From Papio anubis (lineage: Eukaryota; Chordata; Mammalia; Primates; Cercopithecidae), in the NCBI RefSeq assembly GCF_008728515.1, contig NC_044979.1, positions 168,996,037 through 169,060,036 on the forward strand: a DNA stretch of 64,000 bases. The letters run 5' to 3'. The notes under the pieces were generated by a model. That model was not told the origin of the DNA. It saw only the letters and a list, made by a program, of their open reading frames with translations, and ran no database searches. Below are positions 9,801 to 24,800 of the stretch, piece by piece (within the stretch, counting starts at the first letter, position 1; each line of letters starts with the position of its first letter). Position numbers and translations under genes: made by a program.

Positions 9801-12800
9801 CTTTAAGCAGTCTGTTATAACATGCAACTGAAATACCAGAAGAAGGGTGGAGTGGATACAAAAAATGCTTGAAGAAATAATGGCTGAAAAGAATCTAGAT
9901 TTGTTGATGAACTATAAACCCACAGATCCAAGAAACTCAATAAACACCAAGTGAAAGGAATATGAAGAAAACTAGACCACAGTACATCATAATCAAATTA
10001 CTTAAAACCAGTGACAAAAACAAAGTTTTTCAAGGCTTAGAATTTACTTAATGATTTATGGGGGGTGGGGACAGAGGCAGATAAAATTTTATAAATAAAT
10101 ACCTAAATATCCTATGTTGACATTAAAAGACATTCATTCTAGGCCGGGCATGGTGGTTCACACCTGTAATCCTACCACGTTGGGAGGCTGAGGCCGGCAG
10201 ATCACTTGAGGTCAGAAGTTCGAGACCAGCCTGGTCAACATGGCAAAGCCCCATCTCTACTAAAAATACAAAAATTAGCTGGGTGTGGCAGTGCGTGCCT
10301 GTAATCCCAGCTACTAAAGAGGCTGAGGCACGAGAATTGCTTGAACTTGGGAGGCAGAGATTACGCTAAGCTGAGATTGCACCACTGCACACCAGCCTGG
10401 GCAACAGAGCGAGAATCCAGCCCCCCCGCCTCAAAAAAAAGACATTCATTCTAAAAATCATAGAATATGGACTTCATTTGGGGGATATTTTTAGAAGATT
10501 GCTCCTAAAAAATACTTTTAATATTGGTTTATTTTTCCACTTAAGTTTTCTTAAAAAGGCATTCAGAAAACACAATTTCCCAACAGGTTTTGTATATAAC
10601 ATGCATACCATGTATTAATTATTATTATTATTTTTGATACAGCTCTGTCACCCAGGCTGAAATGCAGTGGCACTATCTTGACTCACTCCAACCCCCGCCT
10701 CCCGAGTTCAAGTGATTCTCCTGCCTCAGCCTTCTGAGTAGCTGGGATTACAGGCATGCACCACCATGCCCGGCTAATTTTTGTATTTTTATTAGAGATG
10801 GGGTTTCACCATGTTGGCCAGGCTGGTCTCGAACCCCTGACCTCAGGTGATCCACCTGCCTCAGCCTCCCAAAGTGCTGGGATTACAGGCATGAGCCACC
10901 ACGCCTGGCCACTATGTATTAATTCTGGTTTTTCCTTTTTTCTTAATAAAGGTACTTTACCTGTTGTTGTCGTTAATTTTTTTTTTTTTCAAAAGGCTAG
11001 TTAAGAGAAACAACGGGTCTGATATGTTTTTTAACAAAACACAGGCTATGGAAGCAGCAGTCTGGATTCAAATCCCAGCTTCTCAATTACTAGCTAGGCA
11101 TCCTAAAGCAAGCTCTAAACTTTATTTCCTCGTCTATAAAATGGGAATAACGCTGGGTGCAGTGGCTCTCACCTATAATCCCAGCACTTTGGGAGGCCAA
11201 GGCAGGCAAATCATCTGAGCTCAGGAGTTTGAGGCCACCCTGGGCAATATGGTGAAACCCCGTCTCTACTAAAATACAAAAAATTAGCTGGGCGTGGTGG
11301 TGTGCACCTGTAGTCCCAGCTACTTAGGAGGCTGAGGCACGGGAATCATTCGCTTGAGCCCTGAGGCAGAGGTTACAGTGAGCCGAGATTGTTCCACTGC
11401 ACTCCAGCTTGGGCTACAGGGTGAGACTCCATCTCAAAAATAAATAAATAAATGAAAATAAAAATAAATAAAATGGGAATAACACCTGACATATATTTAA
11501 AATAATTAAATGGGAATTTATTTATTCATTTATTTATTTTATTTTATTTTTGAGACAGGGTCTCACTCTATTGCCCAGGCTGGAGTACAGTGGTGCAATC
11601 TTGCCTCACTGCAGCCTCAACCTCCTGGGCTCAAGCAGTTCTCCCACCTCAGCCTCTTGAGTAGCTGGCACTGTACATCATCACAACCAGATAATTTTCA
11701 TATTTTTTTGTAAAGACAGGGTTTTGCCATGTTGCCCAGGCTGGTCTTAAACTCCTAGGCTCAAGCAATCCACCCACCTCAGCCTCCCAAAGTGCTGGGA
11801 TTACAGGCATGAGCCACTGCACTTGGTCTAAATGGGAATTTAAAAGGTAAAATATATAAAGGATCCAGCTAAAGTCTTGATACACAGCAAGACCCCTATT
11901 TAAAAGGCCTGTCTGCTCTTATGTAACAGTGGAATTCTCACCCTTTAAAAGAAGTTCTATCATTGTAACCAGTCCATGGGATTTATATGTGTTTCATGTA
12001 TATGCTGCCTTAATTAAGCTGACATTTCTGTAAATGTTACAGGTGTAGTTAAAAAATTAGGCAACTTACCTAAAAAATATAAGCGCATTTTGAAAAAACA
12101 CAGCTAGACCCGGATAAACATCAGTATCTACATACATAAAGTAAAACAGATTAGAAGGTTATATAGGCAAACGTCACTAATAAAGTATCAATATCATTCA
12201 TAATGATACATTTTGTATATTACAACATAACACTATTATTCATTAACTCTAAGACATCTATAATGACACTGAAAGAAGAAAATGCCAATTTAATTCCCCC
12301 AAAGCAAAGGACTGCTCTTACTCTGGATAAAAGTCAATGAACTTAATCAAGTTTTCTTTTAGTCTAAAGTAATTGCTGGTTCTAGCTACATCAAAACTGC
12401 TGAGGAAGCAGTAACTTGTTCCTTTGCCTCCTATGGCCAACAATGAAATACAAAATCGTAAAAATATACAAATTAAATTCTTGACTTTTAAACAGTCTGT
12501 TAATTTATTTTCTTTCATGAATTCAAGAAGTTTTTTGTGTTTGTTTTTAAAGAAATGGGGCCTCACTACATTGCCCAGACTGGAGTGCAGCAGCTACTGA
12601 CAGGCACTATCATAGCAAACTACAGTCCAAACTCCTGGGCTCAAGTGATCCTCCTGCCTCAGCCTCCCATGTGGCTGGGACTACAGGCACACACCACAGT
12701 GCCTGGCTCTCAATCCAGGAGTTTTATTATGCAAACATGTCAGATATAAATAACACAGTTATAATTTATCATTATTCTCTCTCACTGAATCTATCCTGGA

Positions 12801-15800
12801 GGAAATGGTTACTATCTTTATAGGAAGAGAAAAGAAACAAAATGGAAACTACTTAAATTTTTGTAGATGATTAACTTTTGTAAAACTATAAATGTTGATT
12901 AAAAAATACTGGAGAGGATGAAGAAACTGGTTCAATTCTGAGCTCTTGATATCATAGCAAACAAAGAACACCATGGTTAAGAGTTCCAAATTTGAGCCAG
13001 ACCCAGGTTTGAATCCTATCTACACCAATGACTAAATGTATGACCTTGGACACATTATTTAACCTCAGTATATCTTCATTTCCTCACCTGTAAAACAGGC
13101 ATTGTAATAGCACCTACTCCAGAGTGTAAGAATTAGATGAGTGACTCTATATAGTGTTAGAACAATATCTAGCCTATAAAGTAATATATAAAAGTTGGCT
13201 ATCATTATGAATATTAATAGTTCAAGCAAATCTGCACAATAAAAGACTGGAAACATGCCCTAGAAATGCTCTCTGAAATAAAGTCATATTCACTTTACAA
13301 ATAAAAAACAATATTTAGGCTGGGCGTGGTGACTCACGCTTGTAATCCTAGCATTTTGGGAGGCCAAGGTGGGTGGATCACTTGAGGTCAGGAGTTTGAG
13401 ACTAGCCTGGCCAACATGGTGAAACCCTGTCTCTACTAAAAATACAAAATTAGCCGGGCATGGTGGTGGATGGCTGTAATCCCAGCTACTTGGGAGACTG
13501 AGACAGGGGAATCACTTGAACCCAGGAGGCAGAGGTTGCAGTGGGCCAAGACTGCACCACTGCACTCTACCCTGGACGACAGGGCGAAACTCCATCTTAA
13601 AAAAAAAAAAGTATATTTAAATTAGTAAAGCTGTTGAAATAGACAGATGAAATTCACAACCAAGAAATTTATCAATATGTACTAGTTCTTTAAATATTAA
13701 GATACAATTGACTGGGAGTGGTGGTTCATGCCTGTAATCCCAACACTTTGGGAGGCCAAGGCAGGTGGATCGTCTGAGGTCAGGACTTCAAGACCAGCTT
13801 GGCCAACATGTTGAAACCCCATCTCTACAACAAATACAAAAAATTAGCTGGGAGTGGTGGCAGATGGCTATAATCCCAGCTATTCGGGAAGCTGAGGCAG
13901 GAGAATCGCTTGAACCCAGGAGGCAGAGATTGCAGTGAGCCAAGACTACGCCATTGCACTACAGCCTGGGCGAGAAGAGTGAAACGCGTCTCAAAAAAAA
14001 AAAAAGATACACTCAACGAGAGTACAGCCTTTACAAACAATATTTCCCTACATACCTTAGAGAAATGGCACTTTATTCCTATTTTCACTACAGAAACTGT
14101 AAAGTTCATGGATCACTTCAAGTGCTAAAGTAAATAAGCAGGTGGCCATTAACCTGAGGCTATCTCCCCACTCTGAGTTCCTGTGTGACCCCACCCCCTG
14201 CAACCTAACTTATGTAAACAAACTGAAACCTAGGGTTATATTTTTGTAATAAATAGCTGAATTTTAGTCAATCACAAACAGCTAAGCTTTAGCCAATCCC
14301 AAGCAGCCAACTGATGAGACCATGCACAAATAAGACAAACATAGCTATAGACAATCTAAAAATTTCTTGTCTTTGCTTTGTGTTCAGCCTACAGCTGCTC
14401 ATGCTGCTGGGTGAAGCTCTCTGAACCTCTTCTTCGTTCTGGGTCCTGCCCAATTCATGAATCATTCTTTGCTCAAATTGTTAATTTATCTAAAGTTTTT
14501 CTTTAACATAACTATAGAGACCTTTTAAGAAAATCAGTGACAGCAGCCCACCCTTCTTAGTCAGGGATAAAATGAGTTTAAAACACACTTTTGGCGGGGC
14601 ACAGTGGCTCATGCCTGTAATCCCAGCACTTTGGGAGGCCGAGGTGGGTGGATCATGAGGTCAGGAGATTGAGACCATCCTGGCTAACACGGTGAAACCC
14701 TGTCTCTACTAAAAATACAAAAACTTAGCTGGGCATGGTGGCGGGCGCCTGTAGCCCCAGCCACTCGGGAGGCTGAGGCAGGAGAATGGCGGGAACCTGG
14801 GAAGTAGAGTTTGCAGTGAGCCAAGATCGCGCCACTGCACTCCAGCCTGGGCGACAGAGCAAAACTCTGTCTCAGAAAGAAAAAAAAAAAAAAAAAAAAC
14901 ACACTTTCTGGCTGGGTACAGTGGCTCATGCCTGTAATCCCAGCACCTTGGGAGGCTGAGGTGGGTGGATCACCTGAGGTCAGAAATTCGAGACCAGCCT
15001 GACCAATATGGTAAAACCCCATCTCTATTAAAAACACAAAAATTATCCAGGCGTGTTGGCATGCACCTGAAATCCCAGCTACCCAGGAGGCTGAGAAAGG
15101 AGAATTGCTTGAACCTGGGAGGCAGAGGTTGCAGTGAGCCAAGATCACGCCACCACACTCCAGCCTGGGCAACAGAGCAAGGCTCTGTCTCAAAAAAACA
15201 GTTTCCTATAAGATTCCATGTGTATGAAATAGATATATCTATAGAGACAGAAAGTACATTAGTGGCTGCCTAGGGCTATGGGAAGGAGTAATGGGGAGTG
15301 ACTGCTAATGGGTATGGTGGTGATAAAAATATTCTCAAATTGGATTGTGGTGATGGTAGCATAATTCTGTGAAAATACTAAAAACATTCAACTGCATATT
15401 TTAAATGGCTGAATTATATGGTATGCAAATTACATCTCGATGAAGCTATTTTTAAAAAAGCATTTTCCTTCAGATACACTTCATACCAGAACTATGTGCT
15501 CTAGTAGTATTTTTAATTAACTAAAAAACACATTTCAGACACAGCTAGTGACCAATGTTATTTAAGCCAACCACTGTCCTCTTGTAATGTGACTTATTTT
15601 GTACCAAGTGAAAGACAAAGAAAAAACAAAGGTATTCCAAAGATCTTACACTGATCAAACTATGAGACTTAAATGATACGATCAAAAGTATTCAAAAATC
15701 AGCTGTGAGTCAGGACAAGGAGATGTGACAGTTAAGCAAAGAAGGCTGACAAAGAGATTCCAGAGGCAGAGGAGTCAGAGGATGAATAAATTGTGTTCTC

Positions 15801-18800
15801 TGACTCCTGTCTTTGGAGCAAAGGAAGACGGCCAGTGAAATAGTCTTCCAACGCTTCCAGAGACACTTCTGAAGCTGGGTTCTGTTTTTCAACACTACTG
15901 TGAATGAAAAGCTATGGCACCTGGCACATCCAGAAAACTCAGCATGGTGTAATAAGAGTTCATCCCACTCCATCAACTGTTTCTGTATGAAGGGTACACG
16001 TATATATCTTCAGTCTTGCCCTTAAAAAACTCCCTCTGTACCCGTGACTTAAAATAACAGGTTTGGCTGGGTGCGGTGGCTCACACCTGTAATCCCAGCA
16101 GTTTGGGAGGCCGATATGGGTGGATCACTTGAGGTCAGGAGTTTGAGACCAGCCTGGACAACATGGTGAAACCCTGTCTCTACTAAAAAAAAAAATACAA
16201 AAATTAGCTGGGCATAGTGGCACGCACCTCTAATCCCAGCTACTTGGGAGGCTGAGACAGGCGAATTACTTGAACCTGGGAAGTGGAGGTTGCAAAGAGC
16301 CAAGATCACACCACTGCACTCCACCCTGGGCGATAGAGCGAGACTCTATCTCCAAAAAAAAAAAGTACAAGATTAGGTTGGACAGAGAAGGTGTTTATGA
16401 AAAGAAAGATTACTGATAATCCATAGATTATCAGATAAGGGGTCTATGCCCCTTATCTGAAATCCCTGGGGCAAGATGTATTTTGGGATTCAGAATTCTT
16501 CAGATTTAAGAACAGTAAGGCAAAGCACATATACTGCATAGCACTGCCAGCTGGGTATGGATAAGCATCCTATAACCTAATACATCTATTTTCATTCCTA
16601 CAACAAAACATTTGAATACTGACACTAAATGGGATAAAGAAAACAGTGAGCCCTGTGTCAGTTTAGGTCAGGTTTTGCTGCCAAACTAGTTATAAATAAC
16701 TTGATTTTCAGCATTTTGTGGATTTTAGAATTATATATAAGGGACTGTACACCTGTACTGCTTTCTCACTTGTTCTACTGCAACTCCCAGTAAATGGGCC
16801 TCTAGCATAAAATCCTGGCTATCCTAAGGTAAGGAAGGAAAGCAGAAAGTCTGGAGATGGCTGAGAGATACCGGCTTTGTCAGTGGCTTGGATTTCCTAA
16901 CCAGAGCTATCCTACTGCACTGTGTTCCCACTGACAAGTTTTATTAAACAACTCATGTATCTTCACACAGAGTAGTATCTTCAATCTAACTGAGTAATGA
17001 TACTAAATTGTACTCAAGGTAGAGTTAGCCAAATATAAAAGACATATCTGAATCTCTCCTATAAAATACAGGAAGAATACTTACTTTGGGTAACATATGC
17101 ACCAAAAAGAATCCACATGGAAGCAATGAGTGACCCAAACATCAACATGAAACCAATGAAAAGCCAAACTCGAGCACCTGTGTGGAGAAGAGGCTTATGA
17201 TTTTGTTCATTTTTACAGCCCTATAACGTCTTAGGAATACATAACACTAGAAGCCCTGTTAGCCTTATATGTATTATGCATATCAAAGATAGTCATATAT
17301 TTATATAAATCTGCTCTAAGTTAAATGAATGATGATTAAAAAAAAAAAAAAAAAAAACTAAAAGAAGTTAAACCATACATGGAAAAGGAAAAAAAGTAAG
17401 TTACCTTTTTACTGACTAGAGAAATGAATGCCCTAACTAAAAAATTACGCTGCTGTATATATTATCAAAATAACTGCCCTATTAAAAGTAGCATATGCAT
17501 TCTGGATAGCCATCATCACAAAGGAATGAGAGACGTCAAATGAAGAAGGACTAATATGTCCCTTTTTAATCAATAATAAGCTTCTATAATCACACCATTA
17601 CTCAATATAGTACAAATAATGGCCATTCTTTAGAGTATATTCAGGCTTGTTTATTGCTGAGGCAGCCAATCTGTACCACATATTCATGAAAACTTCAAAA
17701 TCAGAAGCATCTCTTCAACCCTGTATTGAACAAAATTCTAGATGTCAATAATGTAATCATCTGGACACCCGAGTAGATTCAACACATTTTTAGGAAAGCA
17801 GGTTAACACTTGCACCAGACCCTGTTCACAGGTATACTGACAGCCCCATCACCTCTGCAAGGGGAACAAAGCTCCACTGAAGTAAAAATAAAATCCTAGC
17901 CAACTTCCATAACAGAAAACTAAATTTGCCTCAGTTGCAAATATTTTGTTACCACTGAATAGATTCATTTTAGACACTAGATAAGGAGGAAACACTGATC
18001 AAAGTTCATGATGGTTAGAACAGCTGATATTTGAGAGAAACAGATCTCTATATTATCTAAATTTTATTACAATACTAAGCAGATCTCCAGAAATAAAAAC
18101 AGTAATGTTTAATGCTTTGGAGAAATACAATCTCTAAATTATATTCAATTATAGCTTTTATCTAATGTGAATAAAAGGAACTATTAAAAATCCTTAAAGG
18201 CCGGGCACAGTAGCTCACACCTGTAATCCTAGAAATTTGGGAGGCCAAGGTGGGCGGATTGCCTGAGCTCAGGAGTTTGAGACCAGCCTTGGCAACATGG
18301 TAAAACCCCATCTCTACTAAAAGAACAAAAAATCAGTTGGGCGTGGTGGCAGGTGCCTGTAGTCCCAGCCATTCAAGAAGCTGAGGCAAGAGAATTGGTT
18401 GAACCTGAGAGGCAGAGGTTGCAGTGAGCCAAGATCCTGCCACTGCACTCTGGCCTGCATAACAAAGCAAAACTCTGTTTCCCCCCGCCAAAAAAAAAAA
18501 AAAAACAAAACCTTACAATTATTTTCCATCATGTCCTTTATTTATAGCTATATACATTAAACTTTCTAATAGAATTAAACAAGAAAAAAGTTTCTCTTGA
18601 AAAATAAGTACGTCTGAGGGCATATTAACAAAAAGAGAAAAAAAAGAAAAAGAAGTATGCTTTTGTTTAGCAAAAAAATAAAACTATAATATTTTCTCGT
18701 TTGCTCTGGCTACAAGGAAGCTCTGAGCTAAGGTTAATGACAATTAAAAGCATCCATCTTGTCCCAGGTTCTAAGTACAACGATCATTTTTCTACCTAGT

Positions 18801-21800
18801 TCTGGTTCCTTTTTATGGTTTTATTATTTACCTGTTTCATTTATAGTATATTTATTATTTTGATACTTTCCTATTAATTCCTCTGGGAACTAAATAGAGA
18901 TGGTTTACAAATAAACCACTTAAGGAGTACAAAAGCTAAAGAGTAGCAACACCTGGGCATGACTCTAAGACAGTTTGTCCTTAATTTCTGAAGCACTAGA
19001 CAGAAACTGCACTATATGCACAATATATAAACTGCACTGTTAATTTTAACAGAATAGGGAATATCATAGAATAATCACTTAGTGAGGGTAAAAACGATGG
19101 GCCTGGGAACCAGACAGACCAAAGACAAATACAGGTTCCACTTTTAAGTTAAAAAACTTTGGATAAGTTACAATGAAACTTCCTATAAAAAACGGGTAAT
19201 AGTGGCCAGCCACAGTGGCTTACACGGGTAATCCCAACTACTCTGGAGGCTGAAGGGGGAGGACTGCTTGAGCCCAGGAGTTCCAGGCTTTTCTGCGCTA
19301 TGATCACACCACTGCACCCTAGCCTGGGTGACAGAGCAAGACCCTGTCTCAAAAAAAGATAATAGTAACATAATTCACAGCAATGTCCGTGGAATATTCT
19401 TTAAAGAAAAATGATGGAGTACATTATTGTATGCTCTACATACAACATCTTCACTTGCTAATATATATTATTTTTTCTTTACCTTCCCTCATTCCTGACA
19501 TTACTGCTGAGGCTGACACACAGGATATGCTAAAAAGTGAGCGCAATTGCATGCGCATACACACACTTTAAACTTAGGTTCATCTGTCATTTGTCATTAT
19601 ATCCTCTCGCGAATTCTCCATGGATTCCAGTAGAAGTGAGGTTATAAAATCTACATCAGCATTAAAGTATCAGGTAGAAGGCTGGGCATGGTGGCTCATG
19701 CCTGTAATCCCAGCACTTTGGGAGGCCAAGGCGGGTGGATCACCTGAGGTCAGGAGTTCGAGACCAGCCTGGCCAACATGGTGAAACCCAGTTTCTACTA
19801 AAAATACAAAAATTAGCCAAGCGTGGTGGCGGGCACCTGTAATCCCAGCTACTCAAGAGGCTGAGGCAGAAGAATTGCTGGAGCCTGGGAGGCGGATGAT
19901 GCAGTGAGCTGAGATTACACTACTGCACTCCAGCCTGGGTGACAGAGTAAGACTCCATCTCAAAAAAAATACATACAAAATTAAAAAAATAAGACGCCAA
20001 GTAGAAAAGCAAGCTAAGCTCTTCACAGCTGCTTTATTTGGTTTAAAAGGCTATGATACTTACCATATGATCCCATTTATATGAAAGAGCAGAAAAGGCA
20101 AAGCTACCGTCATAGAAAGTATATCAGTGGTGACCAGGAGGTGAGGGGAAGGGGATTAACTATAAAAAGGGGTATGAAGGAACTTTTTGGTGTTCTATAT
20201 CATGATTGTAGTGGTAGTTACACAACTGTAACTGTACACATTTGTTCAAACTCATCAAACTGTACACTTTAAATTGGTGGATTCTGGTCAGGCGTGGTGG
20301 CTCATGCCTGTAATCCCAGCACTTTGGGAGGCTGATAACATGAGGACAGGTGGATAGCTTGAGGCCAGGAGATCAAGACCAGCCTGAACCACATGGTAAA
20401 ACCCTGTCTCTACAAAAAATAAATAAATTAGCTGGGCGTGATGGCATGTCCCTATAATCACAACTGCTTGAGAAACTGAGGTGGGAGGATCACTTGAGTC
20501 CCAGGCTGTGGAGGCTGCAGTGAGCCAAGATTGTGCCACTGCACTCCAGCCTGGGGGACAGAGAGACTCTATCTCAAAAAAATTTCATAAAATAATAGTG
20601 AATTATATTATACTTAAATTATATTCAGTTAAACTGACAAAAAGAAAAAATATACACGTGGTACCAAACCAGACAAAGTGACCAAATGGTTCTAGATGGG
20701 AAACAAGTACAGCATGGTGGCTAAAAGCATGGGCTCTGGAGTGTTCAATCACTGTCAGTGTTCAATCCTGGCTCCACCACTTACTTGCTCTGTGACTTTG
20801 GACACATTATTTAAGCCCACTGTACCTTAATTTCTTCATATTATAATGTAAATTTTTTTGTTTGTTTGTTTTTGAGACAGAGTTTCGCTCTTGTTACCCA
20901 GGCTGGAGTGCAATGAGGTGATCTTGGCTCACTGCAACCTCCGCCTCCCGGGTACAAGCGATTCTCTTGCCTCAGTCTTCCAAGTAGCTGGGACTACAGA
21001 AGTGAGTCAACACGCCTGGCTAATTTTGTATTTTTTTTTAAGTAGAGACGGGGTTTCTCCATGTTGGCGAAGCTGGTCTTAAACTCCTGACCTTAGGTGA
21101 TCCACCCGTCTCAGCCTCCCAAAGTGCTGGAATTACAGGTGTGAGCTACCATGCCCGGCCGTAAATTTTTAAAAAACACAATTGGGCCAGGCACAGTGGC
21201 TCACTCCTGTAATCCTAGCACTTTGAGAGGCCAAGGTGGGCAGATCACCTGATCAACATGTAGAAACCCCATCTCTACTAAACCTACAAAACTAGGCAGG
21301 CATGGTGGCGCATGCCTGTAATCCCAGTTACTCTGGAGGCTGAGGCAGGAGAATTGCTTGAACCCAGGAGGTGGAGGTTGCGGTGAGCCAAAAACGCACC
21401 ACTGCACTCCAGCCTGGGCAAGAAAAGCGAAATTCCATCTGAAAAAAAAAAAAGGATGATAATTCAAATGAATTCAAACTAAAAAAACTAATTTATGTGT
21501 AGACAAATAGCATCTTTCTTCTGAACAATTTTGTTGCAGTCTGTGGGTGGCTACTCAGGTGATCAGAAGTGAATGTAAAGACACTGTAGTCCTAGGTTCG
21601 ATCCCCTAATGTGTTCATTATTTTCCGTTAATAATCACAGTCAGCCATCTTGTAAGTAGCATTATTGGTCAACAACTGGGATAAGAATAAATCCATCATT
21701 AGCACTGGAGTCCAAGATCCATCTGAATAGCAACATTTTTTATCTATATCATGGGCAGTGTAACATGACAAAAATAATAACTTCCAGCAATAACTTACTT

Positions 21801-24800
21801 TCTTAAGGATTTGAATAACACTAAAACTTGTTTTTAAAGCAAATAAAAAATATTCCATATAATCATCACCAGTCCTGAATAAAGACTCACAAGAGAGGCT
21901 TTTTTTCTGGTGACAAATTTCTATTTTGTTAACACACATTAACAGCTCCAAATATCTTTACCTGTTCTTCCTAAACAGCCGCTTTCATAGCTATCACCTC
22001 TCACCTGAGCATTGGATACAGCATTTATCCTAGAACAGTACAAAATCATTAAATGAATTTCAGTATTTGCTGTTAAAATACTCAAATATTTATATATCAC
22101 TTAGAAAACAGATTATTTCATAACTAAAATCAATATATGAATAATTTAACATCTTTTAACCTAATAAAAATGCTAGTGGATAGAAATGTTACATTAGTCT
22201 TATTTTTCATAAAGTACACCCAGAAAACACACTTATTTTAAGAGATTTCTATCACTTGTCTGCAGAGATTATACAAGAGGGGCCAGTTTTCTGGTTTCTT
22301 TGTCTATTTCACATTTATACATGAATGACTCACTGCTATCCCATTTCAAGGTTCTCATTATTATCAAGAGTTAAACAGTTTCTCCTTGTGTTAAAAGTCA
22401 AGTGATTTTCTATGATCCATTCCTTAAGCTCAGAGAAAATGTAGTTTATGTAATATGCCCACTTTATTCAGCTTCCCCTTTCATTTTTGTTAGAGCAAGG
22501 TACATTAATTAGTAGCAGGAATTTCTTTTTTTTTTTTTTTTTTGAGACAGAGTCTTGCTCTGTCGCCCAGGCTGGAGTGCAGTGGCGCGATCTCGGCTCA
22601 CTGCAAGCTCCGCCTCCCGGGTTCACGCCATTCTCCTGCCTCAGCCTCCCGAGTAGCTGGGACTACAGGCGCCCACAACCGCGCCCGGCTAATTTTTTGT
22701 ATTTTTAGTAGAGACGGGGTTTCACCGTGGTCTCGATCTCCTGACCTTGTGATCCGCCCGCCTCGACCTCCCAAAGTGCTGGGATTACAGGCGTGAGCCA
22801 CCGCGCCCGGCCAGAATTTCCTTTTTTTAGCAGTCACAATGGATATAAGTAGTTCCAATTCCCATAATATAACCTTTTTAAACTCCTGGCCAGGTGTGGT
22901 GGCTTAAACCTGTAATTCCAGCACTTTGAGAGGCCAAGGCAGGTGAATCACAAGGTCAGGAGTTCAACGCCAGCCTGGCCAACACAGTGAAACCACCGTC
23001 TCTACTAAAAATGCAAAATATTAGCTGGGTGTAGTAGCAGGCACCTGTAATCCCAGCTACTTGGGAGGCTGGGGCAGGAGAAGCACTTGAACCCAGGAGG
23101 CAGAGGTTGCAGTGAACTGAGATCGCGCCACTGCGGTCCAGGCCAAACAACAGAGTAAGACTCTGTCTCAAAAAAAAACAATAATAATAAAACCTCCTGA
23201 CAGTATAAGGAAATGATGTAATCTTAATGTTTAATATTTTTTAATTGTTAAAAGACATCCATAAAAAGCTTCCAAGTTTTATGAAATGAGGTAACATAAA
23301 CTTAAAAATAATTTAAAATAAAAGCTACAAACAAATCTCTTTGAGATCAGTCTTGCCTTTTCCTCTAACACTGGCAAACACAGCCAAGTAGCACATTAAA
23401 AAAATAATAATAATACTGCAAGGTAAAAGTTGAGTGTACTACAACACCTATGGACGATTCACTACTAAAAAATACAGAAATGTAACGTGTTTCATTAAAT
23501 CTCAGAGGCCATGAGTTTTAAGATACACCATTAATTTTTAATGCTGACAAGAAATAAAAATGTTATCAATTATAATTCTAATTATATTAAATATACTAAT
23601 TATATACTGACTGCAAGATGCATCCTGATATTCAGAGGTATTAAAATGCAAAAAAGTAGATCTTGGAACTGACAAAATATGTAACTGACCAGATTAAAAA
23701 ATATGAGGAAAAAAAATCACAAGATAATCGTTATAGGTGCTAAAAAGATATATGCCCAAATCCAACACTCATTCTTGGTTAAAAAAAAAAATCGTAATAA
23801 AATGGGAATTATGTATGCATCATGTTAAAAAATAATCAAATAAATCAAAAAGTTATTCAAGAAAGCACTGCACATTAACAGGAAAGTATTTTTAGAAAAA
23901 TCATATTGATTACAGAATTATCATCATACTTACATGAAGAAAGCCAATGTGGAAAATACACCACATGTGTGAAAGGCATGGTTCAACTGTTCTGGCTTAG
24001 GATACACCACAGCTGCATCAATCATTATCCACCAGCCTGTAAAAAACTTAAAACACAGCCCAAGTCACTGAAACACTGAAACTCTTGCTAGCACAATACC
24101 TGCTTTTTAACATTCCTTTTGTCCTACAGATCATATAAATGGGCCGGGTACAAAGGCTCACGCCTGTAATCTCAGCACTTTGGGAGGCCGAGGCAGGTGG
24201 ATCACTTGAGGTCAGGAGTTCGAGACCAGCCTGGCCATCATGGTGAAACCTCACCTCTACTAAAAATACAAGGCTGGGCGTCGTGGCTCACGTCTGTAAT
24301 CCCAGCACTTTGGGAGGCCAACACAGGCAAATTACCTGAGGTCAGGAATTTGAGACCAGTCTGGTCAACATGGTGAAACCTTGTCTCTACTAAAAGTACA
24401 AAAATTAACTAGGCAGGGTGGCAGGCACACATAATCCTGCCTACTCAGGAGGCTGAGGCAGGAGAATCGCTTGAACCCAGGAGGTGGAGGCTACAATGAG
24501 CTGAGATCACGCCACTGCACTCCAGCTTGGATGACAGAGTGAAACTCTGTCTCGAAAAAATTCAAATACAAATACAAAAATTAGCTGGGCATGGTGGCAT
24601 GTACTTCTAATCCTAGCTACTTCGGAGGCTGAGGCACAAGAACTGCTTGAACCTGGGAAGTCGGAGGCAGAGGCTGCAGTGAGCAGACTGCTTCACAATT
24701 ATCGTTAGTTCTTGCTCTGCTTTATTTCATTCTATTGGACTTAAGTGTAGAACTGTACATTCAAAGAGATGAATTTTTAAAATGTAAACAAATAAAGAAA

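Larger units (their letters stand above)
8450..10020 (+). mobile_element. Old L1/HAL1-type relic around ORF1, split by two Alus
   Basis: Segments such as caatagaaactatccaaact, gaagaaataatggctgaaaa, aaacccacagatccaagaa and gtacatcataatcaaatt resemble ORF1 of mammalian L1M or HAL1 elements. The reading frame is destroyed. Two Alus (9115-9416 and 9420-9709) sit inside it. The left edge is uncertain. It occupies the last TMEM50B intron. Confidence 0.6.
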
